From Dongia deserti (GTDB lineage: Bacteria; Pseudomonadota; Alphaproteobacteria; Dongiales; Dongiaceae): DNA of 64,000 nucleotides. The notes beneath the pieces were generated by a model. That model did no database searches. It worked only from the letters and a program-made list of their open reading frames with translations, and was not told the origin of the DNA. Shown here piece by piece: positions 9,610 through 17,552 of the stretch. Numbering within the stretch: position 1 is the first letter of the stretch; each line of letters opens with the position of its first letter. The stretch covers positions 1 through 64,000 of the forward strand of contig NZ_QORW01000014.1 of the NCBI RefSeq assembly GCF_003574735.1, given 5' to 3'. A program made the translations under genes and the position numbers.

Positions 9610-10284
9610 CTAGTGCGAGATCATGTAGCCAGCGCCCCGGACCGTCCGGATCAGCGGCGTTTCGCCGTCATGATCGACCTTGCGCCGAAGGTAACGGACA
9701 TAGACGTCGACGACGTTGGTGTAGGTTTCACTGTTGTGCTCCCAGACATTGCTCAGGATGCGACTGCGGCTGAGCACGCGTCCGGCGTTTTCCATCATGA
9801 ACTGCAGCACGGCGAATTCCTTGGCCGTCAACTCGATCTGACGCGTTCCTCTTCGGGCAGACCGCGTCGCCGCGTCGAGCACCAGATCGCCGACCGACAT
9901 GACACCGCCGGGATCGCTGTACGGCCGCCGCCTCAGCAGCGCGGCAATGCGCGCCAGGAGCTCGTCGAACGCGAACGGCTTGGTCAAGTAGTCATCCGCC
10001 CCGCCGTGCAGCCCTTCGATCTTGTCCTGGACGCTGTCCTTGGCCGTCAGCATGAGGACGAGGCTCTGTTTGTTCTCCCGTCTTAATGTCTTGCAGACCT
10101 CGATGCCGCTCACGGTCGGAAGCATCACGTCGAGAATGACGAGCGGGTAGTCGTGGTCATGACAGAGCTGCAGCGCGTCCTCGCCGTTCACGGCCACGTC
10201 CACGATGAAGCCTTCGGCCTTCAGGCCGCGCCTCAGGAAGTCGACAATCCGCTCATCATCTTCGACAAGGAGGATCTTGGTCAT
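9610..10284 (-). CDS. OmpR/PhoB-family response regulator
   Basis: The 224 residues comprise a receiver domain with the acidic pocket (VEDDERIV), phosphoacceptor Asp52 (VILDVMLP), the conserved Thr/Lys (MLTAKD; DDYLTKPF), and a C-terminal winged helix DNA-binding domain. That domain includes ELTAKEFAVLQFMMENAGRV and VDVYVRYLRRKVD. Its ATG overlaps the stop of the sensor kinase gene by four bases, so kinase and regulator are one operon transcribed leftward. The most similar well-known layout is the PrrA/MprA-type two-component pair; the signal is unknown. Confidence 0.93.
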   Translation of the reverse strand: MTKILLVEDDERIVDFLRRGLKAEGFIVDVAVNGEDALQLCHDHDYPLVILDVMLPTVSGIEVCKTLRRENKQSLVLMLTAKDSVQDKIEGLHGGADDYLTKPFAFDELLARIAALLRRRPYSDPGGVMSVGDLVLDAATRSARRGTRQIELTAKEFAVLQFMMENAGRVLSRSRILSNVWEHNSETYTNVVDVYVRYLRRKVDHDGETPLIRTVRGAGYMISH

Positions 10285-11867
10285 GAGTCGCTCCGGTGCA
10301 GCAGCGGGAGTTCGATCGTCAGTTCGGTGCGTTCGCCGGGGATGCTAGACATCGTGATCGAGCCGCCGTGCTTTTCCGCGATCCACTTGGCGATCGACAG
10401 GCCGAGACCGCTGCCGGCCGTCTGGCGATTTTGGCCGCTGCGGACGCGATAGAAACGCTCGAATACATAGGGCAGTTCGTCCGCGGACACGCCGATCCCA
10501 TGGTCGAGCACGCCGATCACGGCGCGGCCGTTGGCGGCGTCAAGGGATACCTCGACAGCGAGGCTAGCGGGCGAATAGTTGATTGCATTGTCGATGCCGA
10601 TCAGAGCCGCCTGGCGCAGCCGCTGCGCGTCCGCCTCGACCCAAACCGGATCATCCGGTAGCTTCTCGATGATCGAAATCCTCTTGCCCCTCGCCAGGGC
10701 GCTGCCGTCACGGACGGCATCTGCAACGATCCCGCGGAGATCGACGCGCTGCCGGTCGAACGCGACCGTGTCCGATTCCGATCGTACCAGGAACAGCAGG
10801 TCATCAATGAGCCGGCCCATCTGTCTTGCCTGCTCCGCGATCCGTGTCAGCGTCTCCCGGTACGCCTGTGGCGAATCGGGCTGCGTGCGCAAGGTGACCT
10901 CCGCCTCGCCGCGCAGGATCGTAACCGGCGTCCGCAGTTCGTGGCTCACATCAGCCAGGAACTGCAGCCGCTGGCGATCGAGATAGTTGAGCCGTCGATT
11001 GGCAGTCTCGAGCGCCAAGGTGCGTTCGCGCACCTGCTGCTCCAGCTGCGAATGGATGCCGAGCAGCCGCCGTTCCCGGTCCTCGAGGGCCTCGGCCATT
11101 TCGTTGAACTGGCGCGCCAGCTGTGCGAACTCGTCGCCATCTCCGCTCGGCACCCGGTATTTCAGGTCACCGCCCCTCAGCGCGCTGACGCCGAAAAGGA
11201 GCTGCTTCATCGGACGGGATATGCTGCGGTAGAGCGCAAATCCGGTGACCAGGCTCAAGGCCAGGGCGCAAGCACCGGTGCCGTACAGGAAGGCGACGCG
11301 GCCGGCGGCGATATCGGCGATCTCGGAATCGACCGCCTGCACCTCGCTGTCCTCGTCCGCCATCGCCTTGGCCAGGATTTCGGAGAGCTCGTCGACAAAC
11401 CAGTGCTCCACCTGCTCGTGGAGTTGCTGCGCATCCTGCAGCCTTCCGTCGGCACGCAGCTGCACGATTCGCTGGATCATGTGGTCGATCTCCGCCAGTC
11501 CAGCCCGCAGCTCCCCGACCCGCTCGATCTCGTCTGCCTCCTCCGCGCGGTCTCCCAGGCTGACGAACGACAGCTCCTGTTCGGTCTGCCGGTGCAGCTG
11601 CGCCAGAGTCGCCTCGACGTCGCTGCGTGACTGCTCGATCTCGCGCATATTGCGCCCGTCCGCAGCCATGAACTTGTCGATCGTGGTCTTGTAGCGGAAG
11701 GTCTGGACAGCCAGCATCGTCATCGTCTGGCGCTGGTCGTATGCCAGTTCTGCACGGCCAAGCTGATAGTTGAACCTCTGCGCGACCACCACGGCAATGG
11801 CGGCGACGCCGATCACCAGGATCGCATTCAGGGTCTGCGAGACCAGCAGCTTCGTCCTGACGTTCAT
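10281..11867 (-). CDS. Sensor histidine kinase (HAMP, HisKA, HATPase)
   Basis: The 528 residues start at the ATG at 11865-11867 (GGAG six bases upstream). Order: transmembrane helix (about 9-30), a helical periplasmic sensor region of about 170 residues rich in Glu and Gln, second helix (about 196-218), HAMP linker, a short coiled coil, HisKA with the phosphoacceptor His309 (ADVSHELRTPVTI), and HATPase with N box (IDNAINYSP), G1 (LDHGIGVS), F and G2 boxes (GSGLGLSIAKWI). It is transcribed away from the Ser/Asn-repeat secreted protein gene, with about 196 bases shared, which makes that gene a plausible target. Confidence 0.92.
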   Translation of the reverse strand: MNVRTKLLVSQTLNAILVIGVAAIAVVVAQRFNYQLGRAELAYDQRQTMTMLAVQTFRYKTTIDKFMAADGRNMREIEQSRSDVEATLAQLHRQTEQELSFVSLGDRAEEADEIERVGELRAGLAEIDHMIQRIVQLRADGRLQDAQQLHEQVEHWFVDELSEILAKAMADEDSEVQAVDSEIADIAAGRVAFLYGTGACALALSLVTGFALYRSISRPMKQLLFGVSALRGGDLKYRVPSGDGDEFAQLARQFNEMAEALEDRERRLLGIHSQLEQQVRERTLALETANRRLNYLDRQRLQFLADVSHELRTPVTILRGEAEVTLRTQPDSPQAYRETLTRIAEQARQMGRLIDDLLFLVRSESDTVAFDRQRVDLRGIVADAVRDGSALARGKRISIIEKLPDDPVWVEADAQRLRQAALIGIDNAINYSPASLAVEVSLDAANGRAVIGVLDHGIGVSADELPYVFERFYRVRSGQNRQTAGSGLGLSIAKWIAEKHGGSITMSSIPGERTELTIELPLLHRSDS

Positions 11868-12063
11868 GGCGCGCTCCACCAGGCGGCGAACTCATTCAAG
11901 AACAATACCCCTCTCATGCGAGTTTAATGAATATCCGGCCGTGGCCTCATCTGGCGCGAGTACATCTTGCACGTCCGATGGGGCGCCTCGTCATCATACG
12001 TTTGCGTCGGGTCGAGGCGCGCCGTTCGACAGTCGCGAAGACACTTACAAGGAGAGTTCTCCC

Positions 12064-12507
12064 ATGAGTAAGATGACATGGCTTACCACGGCCGCTGTTG
12101 GACTGCTTCTCGGCACGGCTGGTGCAGCCCAGGCGCGCCAGAGCGAGCCAGTCGATGGCACGAGCTCGTACCTGACAGGATCCATGCCGGGCGGCACGGC
12201 GACGAACCAGCAGGATGGATTCGTCCGCGTTGCGGACGACGATCGCTGGTGGAAGGGCGGAGGCAAGAAGGGTTCGTCCAATTCGAACTCCAACAGCTCA
12301 TCGAATTCGAATTCCAACAGTTCATCGAATTCCAGCTCGAACAGTTCATCGAACTCGAACTCGAACAGTTCATCGAACTCGAACTCGAACAGTTCATCGA
12401 ATTCCAACTCGAACAGTTCATCGAATTCCAACTCGAACAGTTCATCGAACTCCAGCTCGAACAGCTCGTCCAATTCCAGCTCGAACAGGAGCGATAAGGA
12501 CGACTGA
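12064..12507 (+). CDS. Secreted low-complexity Ser/Asn-repeat protein
   Basis: 147 residues with a clean signal peptide: MSKMTWLTTAAVGLLLGTAG and a likely cut after AQA near residue 23. A short middle region contains DDDRWWKGGGKKG, then nine consecutive 8-residue units of type SSNSNSNS or SSNSSSNS, and the acidic-basic end SDKDD. The ribosome-binding site AAGGAGAG sits nine bases before the ATG. No enzyme motif is present. The mature protein should be exported, unstructured and very polar, so a surface, matrix or envelope role is possible but not shown. It is divergent from the sensor kinase operon. Confidence 0.75.
   Translation: MSKMTWLTTAAVGLLLGTAGAAQARQSEPVDGTSSYLTGSMPGGTATNQQDGFVRVADDDRWWKGGGKKGSSNSNSNSSSNSNSNSSSNSSSNSSSNSNSNSSSNSNSNSSSNSNSNSSSNSNSNSSSNSSSNSSSNSSSNRSDKDD
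12274..12489 (+). repeat. Nine tandem 24-bp repeats inside the Ser/Asn protein gene
   Basis: Nine contiguous 24-base units, each resembling TCATCGAACTCGAACTCGAA followed by CAGT. Units differ by a few silent changes (AAT/AAC, TCC/TCG) and by an A-to-G change that makes Asn into Ser. Because every unit is a multiple of three, copy-number change would keep the frame and only alter protein length. All other frames also stay open through the array, which explains several spurious overlapping ORFs. Confidence 0.9.
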
Positions 12508-12582
12508 TCGGACCGCTCGCACGAAGGCGCGGGGACGGCCACGGCCGCTCCCCGCGCTTCGTCTCAGCCGGAGGGGGCTTCC

Positions 12583-13290
12583 ATGATGTTTGCGCGCAAG
12601 AGACCGACCATCGAGTTCCTTTGCCGTCCCGAGGACCACGGCGTGCTGCCCCCGCCGGTGCCGGCCAAGGAGGTGATGCCCGAGTGGTTCAAGCGGCTGC
12701 CCGCCATCGACAAGGCTCACCTGACGCCGACCAGCAGCGGCCTCACCGTCAAGCGCTGCATGCCCTTCATCGATGCCCTCACGACGGGATGGATATTGCC
12801 CCTGGCTGGGGCGGTCCGCCTGGAGATCGTCGATAACGGTGGAACCGTGAATTCCGGCTGGGATTTCGATCGCGTCATGGTCAGCAATCACGCGAGCCAC
12901 CAAGTGTCGGGCCACCCAATGCAGCCTCGGCCACCCTGCAAGTTTCACAATTATTGGACAATCCGCACCCCGCCGGGCTGGAGCTGCCTGTTCGTGCCGC
13001 CGCTCAACCGGCCCAACCCGGTCTTCGAGGTCGTCGCCGGTATCGTCGATACCGATACCTACATGTCGCTCATTCACTTTCCGTTCTTTGCAACCGGCGC
13101 AGACGGCATCCACGCGCTGGAGAAGGGGACGCCGCTCGTGCAGGTCATCCCCTTCAAGCGCGCCGATACGCATCTGCCGGGCGAGATCAAGGCCGAGACC
13201 AAGGCCGAGGCAGCGATCCGGCAACGGATCTTCCGCAATACCCTGGCCGGGGACGGGTGGTATCGGAAGTTCGCTCGCGCGCCGCGGTGA
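12583..13290 (+). CDS. DUF6065-like protein of unknown function
   Basis: 235 residues without a signal peptide or membrane segment. The text PPPVPAKEVMPEWFKRLPA, then TVKRCMPFIDALTTGWILPL, then NYWTIRTPPGWSCLFVPPLN and a C-terminal FKRA motif, matches my memory of the DUF6065 family, seen in phages and proteobacteria and without a known function. A second Met follows the first directly. GGAGG is located 12-16 bases upstream. It lies between two genes for low-complexity secreted proteins, which may be coincidence. Confidence 0.6.
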   Translation: MMFARKRPTIEFLCRPEDHGVLPPPVPAKEVMPEWFKRLPAIDKAHLTPTSSGLTVKRCMPFIDALTTGWILPLAGAVRLEIVDNGGTVNSGWDFDRVMVSNHASHQVSGHPMQPRPPCKFHNYWTIRTPPGWSCLFVPPLNRPNPVFEVVAGIVDTDTYMSLIHFPFFATGADGIHALEKGTPLVQVIPFKRADTHLPGEIKAETKAEAAIRQRIFRNTLAGDGWYRKFARAPR

Positions 13291-13321
13291 CGGTCCCGCG
13301 ATGCAGAAGGGCCCGGCGAGC

Positions 13322-13765
13322 CTAGTCATCGTCGCCGCCTTCACCGCCTTCACCCCCGTCGTCACCGCCGCCCCTGTCACCCCTGTCATCATCTCCCCCG
13401 CCATCGTCGCCGCCATCGTCTCCCCCGCCGTCGTCGTCTCCGCCAGTGCCTCTGCCGCCCTGGCTTCCACCGCCAGCAGCTTTGCCGCCAGTGCCTTGAC
13501 CGCCTGCGCCTTGACCGCCTGTGCCGGATTTGTTGTCGCCATCACGGCCCTTGGGTATGTGGTCATCCTCGATGCTGTCCGAGCCGCGGAACAGCCGCAG
13601 GATCCAATCCGCCACATCGCCGTCATCTTCCATCTCGTCATCGGCCTGCTTGTCTTCTTGGGCGAGGGCTTCGCCACTCACGATGAGCAGGCTTGGCGAG
13701 GCAGCAAGAAGCGCGCTTGCGACGACAGCTGCAATTCCCTGCAAGCGAACTTTGCCCGAATCCAT
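13322..13765 (-). CDS. Secreted Gly/Asp-rich low-complexity protein
   Basis: 147 residues. The N-terminus carries a long signal peptide (AAVVASALLAASPSLLIVSG, likely cut after ALA near residue 36). An acidic stretch follows (EDKQADDEMEDDGDVADW), then WILRLFRGSDSIEDD, and the last 70 residues are Gly, Asp and Gln only, with clusters such as GGDDGGGDDD. The repeats do not match the RTX nonapeptide rule. Such a tail could bind divalent cations or stay disordered. It converges on the DUF6065-like gene, leaving 31 bases between their stop codons. Confidence 0.65.
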   Translation of the reverse strand: MDSGKVRLQGIAAVVASALLAASPSLLIVSGEALAQEDKQADDEMEDDGDVADWILRLFRGSDSIEDDHIPKGRDGDNKSGTGGQGAGGQGTGGKAAGGGSQGGRGTGGDDDGGGDDGGDDGGGDDDRGDRGGGDDGGEGGEGGDDD

Positions 13766-13929
13766 CGCGGCTCCGACCGCAAACCCATCGCCGCGCGCGG
13801 CGCGGCCAAAACGCGATCATAGGAGGCGGATCATGAGCCTACGCAGGGCGCAAGATTAGAGTTTGATGAGAAACGGCAGCTGGCGGGCCCAAGATACGCA
13901 GGCAGAGCTGCCCGCCGCGCGGCACTTTC

Positions 13930-14385
13930 CTAGACCGCCTTCGCAAAGTGCACCAGGAAGCCGCCACCCTTGATCGGCTCCTCGCGTTCGAGCGCGTAGC
14001 CGAGCTTCTGATAGAAATCGAGATTGCTGGTGAAGGCCTTGTTGGTATAGAGCCGAACCAGCTTCTTGCCTTGCGCGCGGGCCAGCGCTTCGACGCGCGC
14101 GATCAATCGCCGTCCCAGTCCCCTGCGCTGATGGGCAGGCACCACCGCCAGGTTTTCCAGCAGCAGATGATCGGCAGCGGGAATGATCTCAATCAGGCCG
14201 ACGAGTTCGCCATCCACATAAGCCAGATCGATGACATGCGCCCGCACCGTATGTTCGTAATCGGCGTTCATCGGCTTCGGCCGCCGGCCGATCACCGGCA
14301 CCCATTTCGCATAGGCGGCGTGGGTCAGCGCGCGGATCGTCTCCGCGTCGCTCTCGTCGGCGCGGCGGAAGACGAGCTCGCTCAC
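13930..14385 (-). CDS. GNAT-family N-acetyltransferase
   Basis: 151 residues of the Gcn5-related fold. The acetyl-CoA pyrophosphate loop is [20 protein letters not shown] (about 83-102), preceded by the beta-4 strand LLLENLAV and followed by [23 protein letters not shown], the usual C-terminal part. The substrate is not predictable. Its ATG overlaps the TGA of the upstream dehydratase gene (ATGA at 14382-14385), so it is the second gene of a two-gene operon. Confidence 0.85.
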   Translation of the reverse strand: MSELVFRRADESDAETIRALTHAAYAKWVPVIGRRPKPMNADYEHTVRAHVIDLAYVDGELVGLIEIIPAADHLLLENLAVVPAHQRRGLGRRLIARVEALARAQGKKLVRLYTNKAFTSNLDFYQKLGYALEREEPIKGGGFLVHFAKAV

Positions 14386-15485
14386 AAGATCTCCAGCACC
14401 GGCTTGCCCAGCACGTCGAAGCGCGGGGTGATGCCGAGACCGGGCTGATTGGACGCCTTGGCGCGGCCCTTCTCACGCTGCGGCGCGCCTTCCGCGATGG
14501 AGCGCGTGACATAGGAGTTGAAATCGGTGGCGGAGAACAGGAACTCCGGCGGCGTCGAGTGGGCCAGGTGCGCGACCGCCGCCGTCACGATGTCGCCGCC
14601 CCAGGTATCCTCGATGGTCATCGCGATGCCAAGCGCGACGCACAGGTCGCGGATCTGCCGCGCCCTGGTGAGGCCGCCGACCTTGGAGATCTTGAGGTTG
14701 ATGACATCCATCGCGCGGTCCTCATACCCGCGCAGCACGGCGGACAAGGAATCGATCACCTCGTCGAGGATGAAGGGCCGCTGCGTGCGCTCGCGGATGG
14801 CGCGGCACTCTTCGTACGTCATGCAGGGCTGCTCGATATAGACGTCGATGTCCCTGACCGCGTCGACCACGCGCGTCGCCTGGTGCATCAGCCAGCCGGT
14901 ATTGGCATCGGCGATCAGCACGTCGCCCGGCTTCAGCTCGCGTGACGTGGCGCGGACGCGCTCGATATCCACGGCCGGATCGCCGCCGACCTTGAGCTGG
15001 AACTTGGTGTAGCCCTCGGCGCGGTACTGGTGCACGCGCTTGGCCATGTCCGCCGGACTCTCTTGCGAGATCGCGCGATAGAGCAGGAAATCGTCGCCAC
15101 AACGCCCGCCGAGCAGGGTCACCACCGGCTGGCCGGTCGCCTTGCCCAGGATGTCCCAGCAGGCGACGTCGACGCCCGATTTGACGTATGGGTGGCCGCG
15201 CAGGGCCTGGTCCATGCGCCGGTTGACGACGCCAAGGTCGCGCGGGTCGAGGCCCAGCAGCTTCGGCCCGATCTCCTTGAGGCCGGCGCGCACGCCGGCG
15301 GCATAGGCCGGCAGGTAGGCAGGGCCGAGGGGGCAGACCTCGCCATAGCCAGTGATGCCTTGATCGGTCTCGACCGCCACCACGGTCGAATCGAATACCG
15401 TGACGACATTGCCGCCGGACCACTTGTAGCTGCCCTCATGTAGCGGCAGGTCGACCTGATAGGCGCGGATGGCGGTGATTTTCAT
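14382..15485 (-). CDS. Enolase-superfamily (MR/MLE) enzyme, probable cis-3-hydroxy-L-proline dehydratase
   Basis: 367 residues from the ATG at 15483-15485; the longer frame upstream lacks family similarity. It has the capping domain ([18 protein letters not shown]) and a barrel with the superfamily residues: FQLKVGG (catalytic Lys pair region), DANTGW, IEQPC, LDEVIDS (metal-ligand Asp/Glu series) and [11 protein letters not shown] (second catalytic Lys). The opening YKWSGGN and [18 protein letters not shown] resemble cis-3-hydroxyproline dehydratases as I remember them. A related proline-betaine epimerase or generic racemase role cannot be excluded. Confidence 0.7.
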   Translation of the reverse strand: MKITAIRAYQVDLPLHEGSYKWSGGNVVTVFDSTVVAVETDQGITGYGEVCPLGPAYLPAYAAGVRAGLKEIGPKLLGLDPRDLGVVNRRMDQALRGHPYVKSGVDVACWDILGKATGQPVVTLLGGRCGDDFLLYRAISQESPADMAKRVHQYRAEGYTKFQLKVGGDPAVDIERVRATSRELKPGDVLIADANTGWLMHQATRVVDAVRDIDVYIEQPCMTYEECRAIRERTQRPFILDEVIDSLSAVLRGYEDRAMDVINLKISKVGGLTRARQIRDLCVALGIAMTIEDTWGGDIVTAAVAHLAHSTPPEFLFSATDFNSYVTRSIAEGAPQREKGRAKASNQPGLGITPRFDVLGKPVLEIL

Positions 15486-15582
15486 TTGTGCACAGCACCC
15501 GGTTCGGGAAGGATGGGCCGGAGAGTGCTGCCGTCGGCGGACCGCTGTCAATCGGCGCGGCCTACCCTTTGAGGATGACGAG

Positions 15583-15981
15583 ATGCGTTGGTATTTGGTT
15601 CTGCCTCTGGTCGCGATGGCTGCGGCGCCGATGGCTCGCGCTGCCGTCGCTGCAGACGAGCGGGTGGAGAAACTGTTCTTCGACACGTGTCTGGTGAACG
15701 AGGCGAGTTGGATCGGCAAGGACCAGAAGTCGGTCGCCGCCAACTGCGCCTGCAAGGCAAAGACGGAAGTCCGGCTCGCCGACCCCGCCTTCAAGCAGGC
15801 CATCGCCAAAAAGCAGCCGTACGACAAGTTTCCCTTCGGCGACCCCACCAATTATCAGAGACAGGTACTGACCGACTGCCCCGCCTTGCGCCCGCTGATG
15901 ATCGAGGCGATGTGCAACGATCCCGCGGCGCCGCCCGACGCCTGCACCGCGGTGAAGGACATGGTGGATAAGCTGAAGTAA
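15583..15981 (+). CDS. Small secreted Cys-containing protein, unknown
   Basis: 132 residues starting [20 protein letters not shown], a signal peptide with likely cleavage after ARA-A near residue 20. The mature part has six Cys (DTCLVN, NCAC, DCPA, MCND, ACTA), suggesting disulfide bonds in the periplasm. The GAGGATGACGAG before the ATG supports this start over an in-frame one at 15469. The gene diverges from the dehydratase operon. The family was not recognised. Confidence 0.65.
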   Translation: MRWYLVLPLVAMAAAPMARAAVAADERVEKLFFDTCLVNEASWIGKDQKSVAANCACKAKTEVRLADPAFKQAIAKKQPYDKFPFGDPTNYQRQVLTDCPALRPLMIEAMCNDPAAPPDACTAVKDMVDKLK

Positions 15982-16048
15982 GCAGGGAAGTCTGGGATAG
16001 CGCCGCCCCGTAAGGAGATTCCCTCAGAATTTATTCCGATAGACCGTG

Positions 16049-16440
16049 CTACAATCGATCCGGTTTTGCGAAACCGTGTGCAACGGCGACCAGGGCCGCT
16101 TGCGAATTCGTGCCGGTTTTCTGATACGCCTGCTTCAGGTGGAAGCGGACGGTGCCAAGGCCGACATCGAGAGCTGCGGCAATCGCATTCAACTGCACGC
16201 CGCTGGCCAGGAGGCATGCGACATCCGCCTCGCGCTGGGTCAGGTGAAAGATGTCGGCCAATGCTTCCTTATCGATCGGAGACGGCGCATCAGGCTCCGT
16301 TATCAGCATCGCGACGCCTGTGCTGGACGCGCTCGGACCATCCGGATCGACACGCGACAGCGGCGTGAGCGTGACGCAGAGGGAGGGCCGCTGAAGCTTG
16401 AGGCGGATGGCGGCGGGCCTGCTGGTTTTGGTGTTGGCGA
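16049..16440 (-). pseudogene. LuxR-type regulator, C-terminal remnant
   Basis: Reading leftward, the frame runs NTKTSRPAAIRLKLQRPSL, LTPLSRV, MLITEPDAP and then a full LuxR helix-turn-helix (FHLTQREADVACLLASGVQ, AAALDVGLGTVRFHLKQAY, KTGTNSQAALVAVAHGF). This matches the end of LuxR regulators that have a long N-terminal sensor part, but everything upstream of about 16440 is missing. An internal ATG at 16307-16309 could still give 86 residues. The upstream side abuts the RTX remnant on the opposite strand, so this looks like half of a deletion scar. Confidence 0.7.
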
Positions 16441-16461
16441 CGCGCGCAATCGCGGCGCGCC

Positions 16462-16836
16462 GGCAACGATGTCCTCACCGGCGGGGTCGGCAACGATGTT
16501 CTCGTAGGCGGCCAGGGCAACGACATGATGACCGGCGGCGCCGGAAGCGATGTCTTCCGCTACACCAGCGTGCTCGATGGCCACGACCTCATCATTGGGT
16601 TCGACGGCAATCCGGTCGGCGGGCAGGACGTGCTCGACCTTGATAAGCTGTTCGACAGCCTGGGCGTTGCCGCGGCAGACCGCGCGGCCCGCGTTTCGAT
16701 CCTGGACAAGGGCTCTTTGGTCGACGTCTTCGTGGACACCGACGGCAACCTCTTCAACGGCTTCGAGCACACCGTCGCCACGCTCAAGACCTCGGACGTG
16801 ATCACGGTCGGCCAGGATATCCTGGTCGGGACCTAA
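16462..16836 (+). pseudogene. RTX (hemolysin-type calcium-binding) protein, C-terminal remnant
   Basis: From 16462 the frame reads GNDVLTGGVGNDVLVGGQGN and DMMTGGAGSDVF: about three RTX nonapeptides (GGxGxDxUx). The standard C-terminal cap follows (FRYTSVLDGHDLIIGFD and HTVATLKTSDVITVGQD) and a TAA at 16834-16836. Full RTX proteins of this kind have hundreds of residues upstream and are exported by type I secretion using the C-terminal signal. Here the frame upstream has a stop at 16399-16401 and no start codon until an internal ATG at 16525. It abuts the LuxR remnant head to head. Confidence 0.75.
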
Positions 16837-16950
16837 GTCGATGCAAATTTTGTTGTCAGATCAATGGGATCGATCCTTTTGGAGAGTCCCAACACTTCGT
16901 TAAGCTTTGGCCGCTAGACTGCCGGCCAAATTGATCAGGGACTGGGCATC

Positions 16951-17172
16951 ATGGAAGTCGCCTCGCTCGGAAGCGCCGCACAATCGGCTCTGGAAGGCCT
17001 CAAGAGAGCAGAAGAAAAGACCCTGCAGGCGGCGCAGAACATCGCCGAGGGCTCGCTGAACCCGGAGGATGTCGTCTCCCTGTCGCTCGCGGCCCTTGAT
17101 TTCAAGGCCAACGCCGCGGTCCTCAAGAGCACCAACGAGCAGACCAAGTCGCTGCTCGACATCGTCGCCTAG
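16951..17172 (+). CDS. Small protein with flagellar rod/hook C-terminal-like segment
   Basis: 73 residues, no signal peptide, strongly helical. The end ALDFKANAAVLKSTNEQTKSL followed by LDI resembles the conserved C-terminal motif of flagellar rod and hook proteins (FlgC, FlgE, FlgG), where similar text precedes TLLDI. The N-terminal part does not match those proteins. It is followed after 18 bases by a second short Ala/Gln-rich gene with a similar MEV/MDVA.LG opening, so the two are probably a pair. The function is inferred weakly. Confidence 0.5.
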   Translation: MEVASLGSAAQSALEGLKRAEEKTLQAAQNIAEGSLNPEDVVSLSLAALDFKANAAVLKSTNEQTKSLLDIVA

Positions 17173-17190
17173 GCAGGCGGAACCCCGATC

Positions 17191-17445
17191 ATGGACGTCG
17201 CAGCGCTCGGTGCAGCCGCAACCCAGGTTTCCACCGCTCAACGCCAGCAGCAGGCCGCGCTCAGCGGAGTGAAGTCGGCGCAGGTGCAAGCCCAGTCGCT
17301 GCTCTCCATCCTGACCGCCGCGACCAGCCAGGCGACGCAGACCCAGACGGCCGCGCAGCCGGTCAATTCCTCCGCCGCCACGACCGACGGTACCTCCGCC
17401 GACCGCCGCCTGCCGCGCGGCTCGATCGTCAATATTCTCGCCTGA
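17191..17445 (+). CDS. Small YjfB-like putative motility protein
   Basis: 84 residues, MDVAALGAAATQVSTAQRQQ at the start, a Gln/Ala/Thr-rich middle and the end RGSIVNILA. The opening and length resemble the YjfB (putative motility protein) family, small proteins found beside flagellar or chemotaxis genes. No other motility gene lies in the window, so the assignment is tentative. It follows the 73-residue gene in the same direction and precedes the TPR-methyltransferase gene by about 107 bases. Confidence 0.45.
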   Translation: MDVAALGAAATQVSTAQRQQQAALSGVKSAQVQAQSLLSILTAATSQATQTQTAAQPVNSSAATTDGTSADRRLPRGSIVNILA

Positions 17446-17552
17446 TCCCGCTCTCGCTTCGTTTTCCAGGTGTCATCGACGCGATCCCTCCACTAGGATC
17501 GCGCCCAGAAGCGCATTGACAATACGGCGCGCGGTACGGATCTGGGGAATTC

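Noticed and set aside
12274..12489. Possible CRISPR-like array
   Set aside because: The units are contiguous 24-mers without spacers and lie inside a coding sequence.
12045..12542. Minus-strand ORF of ELEFDEL-type acidic repeats opposite the Ser/Asn protein
   Set aside because: The 24-bp tandem repeat keeps all frames open; only the plus frame has a signal peptide and a ribosome-binding site.
13322..13765. RTX calcium-binding repeats in the Gly/Asp-rich protein
   Set aside because: The tail is irregular GGDDGG text without the GGxGxDxUx nonapeptide.
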